Shown: positions 42,151 through 43,264 of the stretch, in pieces
Position numbering within the stretch: position 1 is the first letter of the stretch
Layout of the letters: each line of letters opens with the position of its first letter
From: Caldilineaceae bacterium
GTDB lineage: Bacteria; Chloroflexota; Anaerolineae; Caldilineales; Caldilineaceae
Reading direction: 5' to 3'
NCBI GenBank assembly: GCA_019637645.1
Contig: JAHBVH010000071.1
Coordinates: forward strand, 1 to 43,264
Length of the DNA stretch: 43,264 nt
Notes under the pieces: model-generated
Database searches by the model: none
What the model was told of the DNA's origin: nothing
What the model saw: only the letters and a program-made list of their open reading frames with translations
Program-made: the position numbers and the translations under genes

Positions 42151-43185
42151 CTATAATTGTTGGGTTTGGCCGGTGCGCGACGCTTCATGGGCCGCTTCGA
42201 TGATCTGGAGCGACTTGATCGCATCCTCCACCACATAGCCGCTGCTCCCTTCGCCCCGAATGGCGGCAGCAAAGGCTTTGACCAAAGCGCGACCTTCGGC
42301 GCCATAGCCGGGGACATTGGCTGTGGTAAATTCAAATTTCCGTTGGGGTGCGCTAGCCCAAGCGGGATTGTTGCTCTTAATGATCACACTGTTGGTGTCC
42401 ACCTCCCACTTGGCCCAACCATCCGACCCACGGATGCCAATCGAGACTTCGCCATCGCCCGCGGTGAAGTAGCCCGCGTGGAGACTGCCGATCATACCAT
42501 TGGTAAATTGGAGCGACACCGCGGCCGCGTCTTCAATATCGACCGGCTGGCCGCTGACATTGGCTTCAATCGCGCTCACTTTGCTCACTTCGCTGCTGGT
42601 CATATAGCGCATGAGATCGAACCAGTGACAGCCAAGCCAGTTGAGAATCCCGCCACCCGCTTGGGCGCGCTGCATATACCACGTTTCGGGCTTGCGCCGG
42701 GCCACGCTAGAGGTGATAAAGCGGGTTTCAATCGAATAGGGCTTGCCCAACAAGCCCGCGTCGTAGGTCTCTTTGATCAATTGGCTGATGGGGTGGAAGC
42801 GCCAAGAGTAGCCACAGGAGAAATGTAACCCTTTGTCGGCCATGGTGGTGGCGAGCGGAGCTAATTGGCTGGAATGGAGCGCGAAGGGCTTTTCGCCCCA
42901 CACATGCACGCCCGCTTCGGCCACCTGCAACATCCAGTCGGGCATATCTTTCAGATAGGTCGAAACCATCACGGCATCGGGCTTGGCTTGCTCCAAGAGA
43001 TCAGCCAAGGAGGCATAAAAGGGCACATCTTGCACATCCGGTTTCAGATTTTTACGCACGCTATCCGGATCGGGGTCATAAAAGCCGACCAACTCGATCT
43101 CCTCGGGCAGCAACATGAGGGTATCACGGTACATATTGGCATGGATAGCCGATACACCGGCTTGGGCAATACGCACTTTTCGCAC
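42151..43185 (-). CDS. Gfo/Idh/MocA-family NAD(P)-dependent oxidoreductase, paralogue of the next gene
   Basis: The 344 residues have the N-terminal Rossmann fold with IAQAGVSAIHANMYRD at the first loop, WGEKP (96-100) and the C-terminal block AQAGGGILNWLGCHWFDLMRYMTSSEV (174-200), with His187 and Asp190. The end IKSLQIIEAAHEASRTGQTQ is characteristic. It aligns along its full length with the protein encoded downstream, including the shared GGGIL-W-LGCH-DLMRY block, so the pair arose by duplication. The start is GTG with AAGGAG about nine bases before it. It is the first gene of the pair. Paired dehydrogenases of this family often act in one sugar-oxidation route; the substrate is unknown. 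Confidence 0.9.
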   Translation of the reverse strand: MRKVRIAQAGVSAIHANMYRDTLMLLPEEIELVGFYDPDPDSVRKNLKPDVQDVPFYASLADLLEQAKPDAVMVSTYLKDMPDWMLQVAEAGVHVWGEKPFALHSSQLAPLATTMADKGLHFSCGYSWRFHPISQLIKETYDAGLLGKPYSIETRFITSSVARRKPETWYMQRAQAGGGILNWLGCHWFDLMRYMTSSEVSKVSAIEANVSGQPVDIEDAAAVSLQFTNGMIGSLHAGYFTAGDGEVSIGIRGSDGWAKWEVDTNSVIIKSNNPAWASAPQRKFEFTTANVPGYGAEGRALVKAFAAAIRGEGSSGYVVEDAIKSLQIIEAAHEASRTGQTQQL

Positions 43186-43264
43186 AGAGTTTCTCCTTCA
43201 CAGTGGCGGGGTACGCTTGGATTCAAAATGTAAGGCCACAGGCTAATGAAGATTAACCATGAAC

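Overview
The window looks like chromosomal DNA of a member of the Chloroflexota. This is inferred from gene content and style, not from a marker gene: a MalT/LAL-type ATPase regulator, a Pro/Thr-rich PilN/PilO-type locus, a secreted subtilase ending in a short YLP-type tail, a lipoprotein hydrolase, an FtsX-type exporter with no outer-membrane partner, a ComEA protein, several oxidoreductases and dehydratases of the kind used on sugars and sugar acids, and many palindromic or tandem repeats between genes. No rRNA, tRNA, transposase, integrase, phage gene or CRISPR array is visible. Most genes lie on the minus strand.

Layout. 1-2070: a LAL regulator cut by the left edge. 2332-5390: two class C beta-lactamase-like serine hydrolases. 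5484-9866 (minus): an enolase-superfamily dehydratase, an amidohydrolase and a secreted S8 peptidase. 10016-12473: a DinB protein, a YhhN-like membrane protein, a VOC protein and a Yip1-family membrane protein. 12890-15133 (plus): a second enolase-superfamily enzyme and a GGCT-PPOX fusion. 15134-15711: a repeat-rich spacer ending in a strongly initiated 37-codon ORF that contains a terminator-like hairpin. 15712-19349 (plus): a translationally coupled heterodimeric ABC exporter with one degenerate ATPase site. 19408-22095 (minus): an EF-hand alpha/beta-hydrolase lipoprotein and an Rsm22-like methyltransferase. 22178-25814 (minus): a small membrane protein, a PilN-like protein and a PilO-like protein fused to two beta-sandwich domains and a lamin-tail-like domain. 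26024-26767: an orphan GvpL/F protein. 27152-28543 (plus): a sugar nucleotidyltransferase with a left-handed beta-helix. 28559-34072 (minus): a NrtR-like Nudix regulator, an ABC ATPase, a duplicated FtsX permease and a HlyD-type adaptor. 34204-38913 (minus): threonine synthase, a polysaccharide deacetylase, ComEA and an acyl-CoA dehydrogenase-like flavoprotein. 39111-43185 (minus): an FGGY kinase and two tandem Gfo/Idh/MocA dehydrogenases.

How the genes may work together. The two enolase-superfamily enzymes, the amidohydrolase, the FGGY kinase and the paired Gfo/Idh/MocA dehydrogenases suggest catabolism of sugars, sugar acids or polyols, but they sit in separate transcription units. The two exporter systems (15712-19349 and 28559-33274) are self-contained. 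The most interesting candidate is the leader ORF with attenuator-like hairpin ahead of the heterodimeric exporter. The PilO fusion, the Rsm22-like protein without its usual cysteine cluster, and the dispersed palindromes with a shared GGTTTTGCAAAACC-type core also deserve attention.
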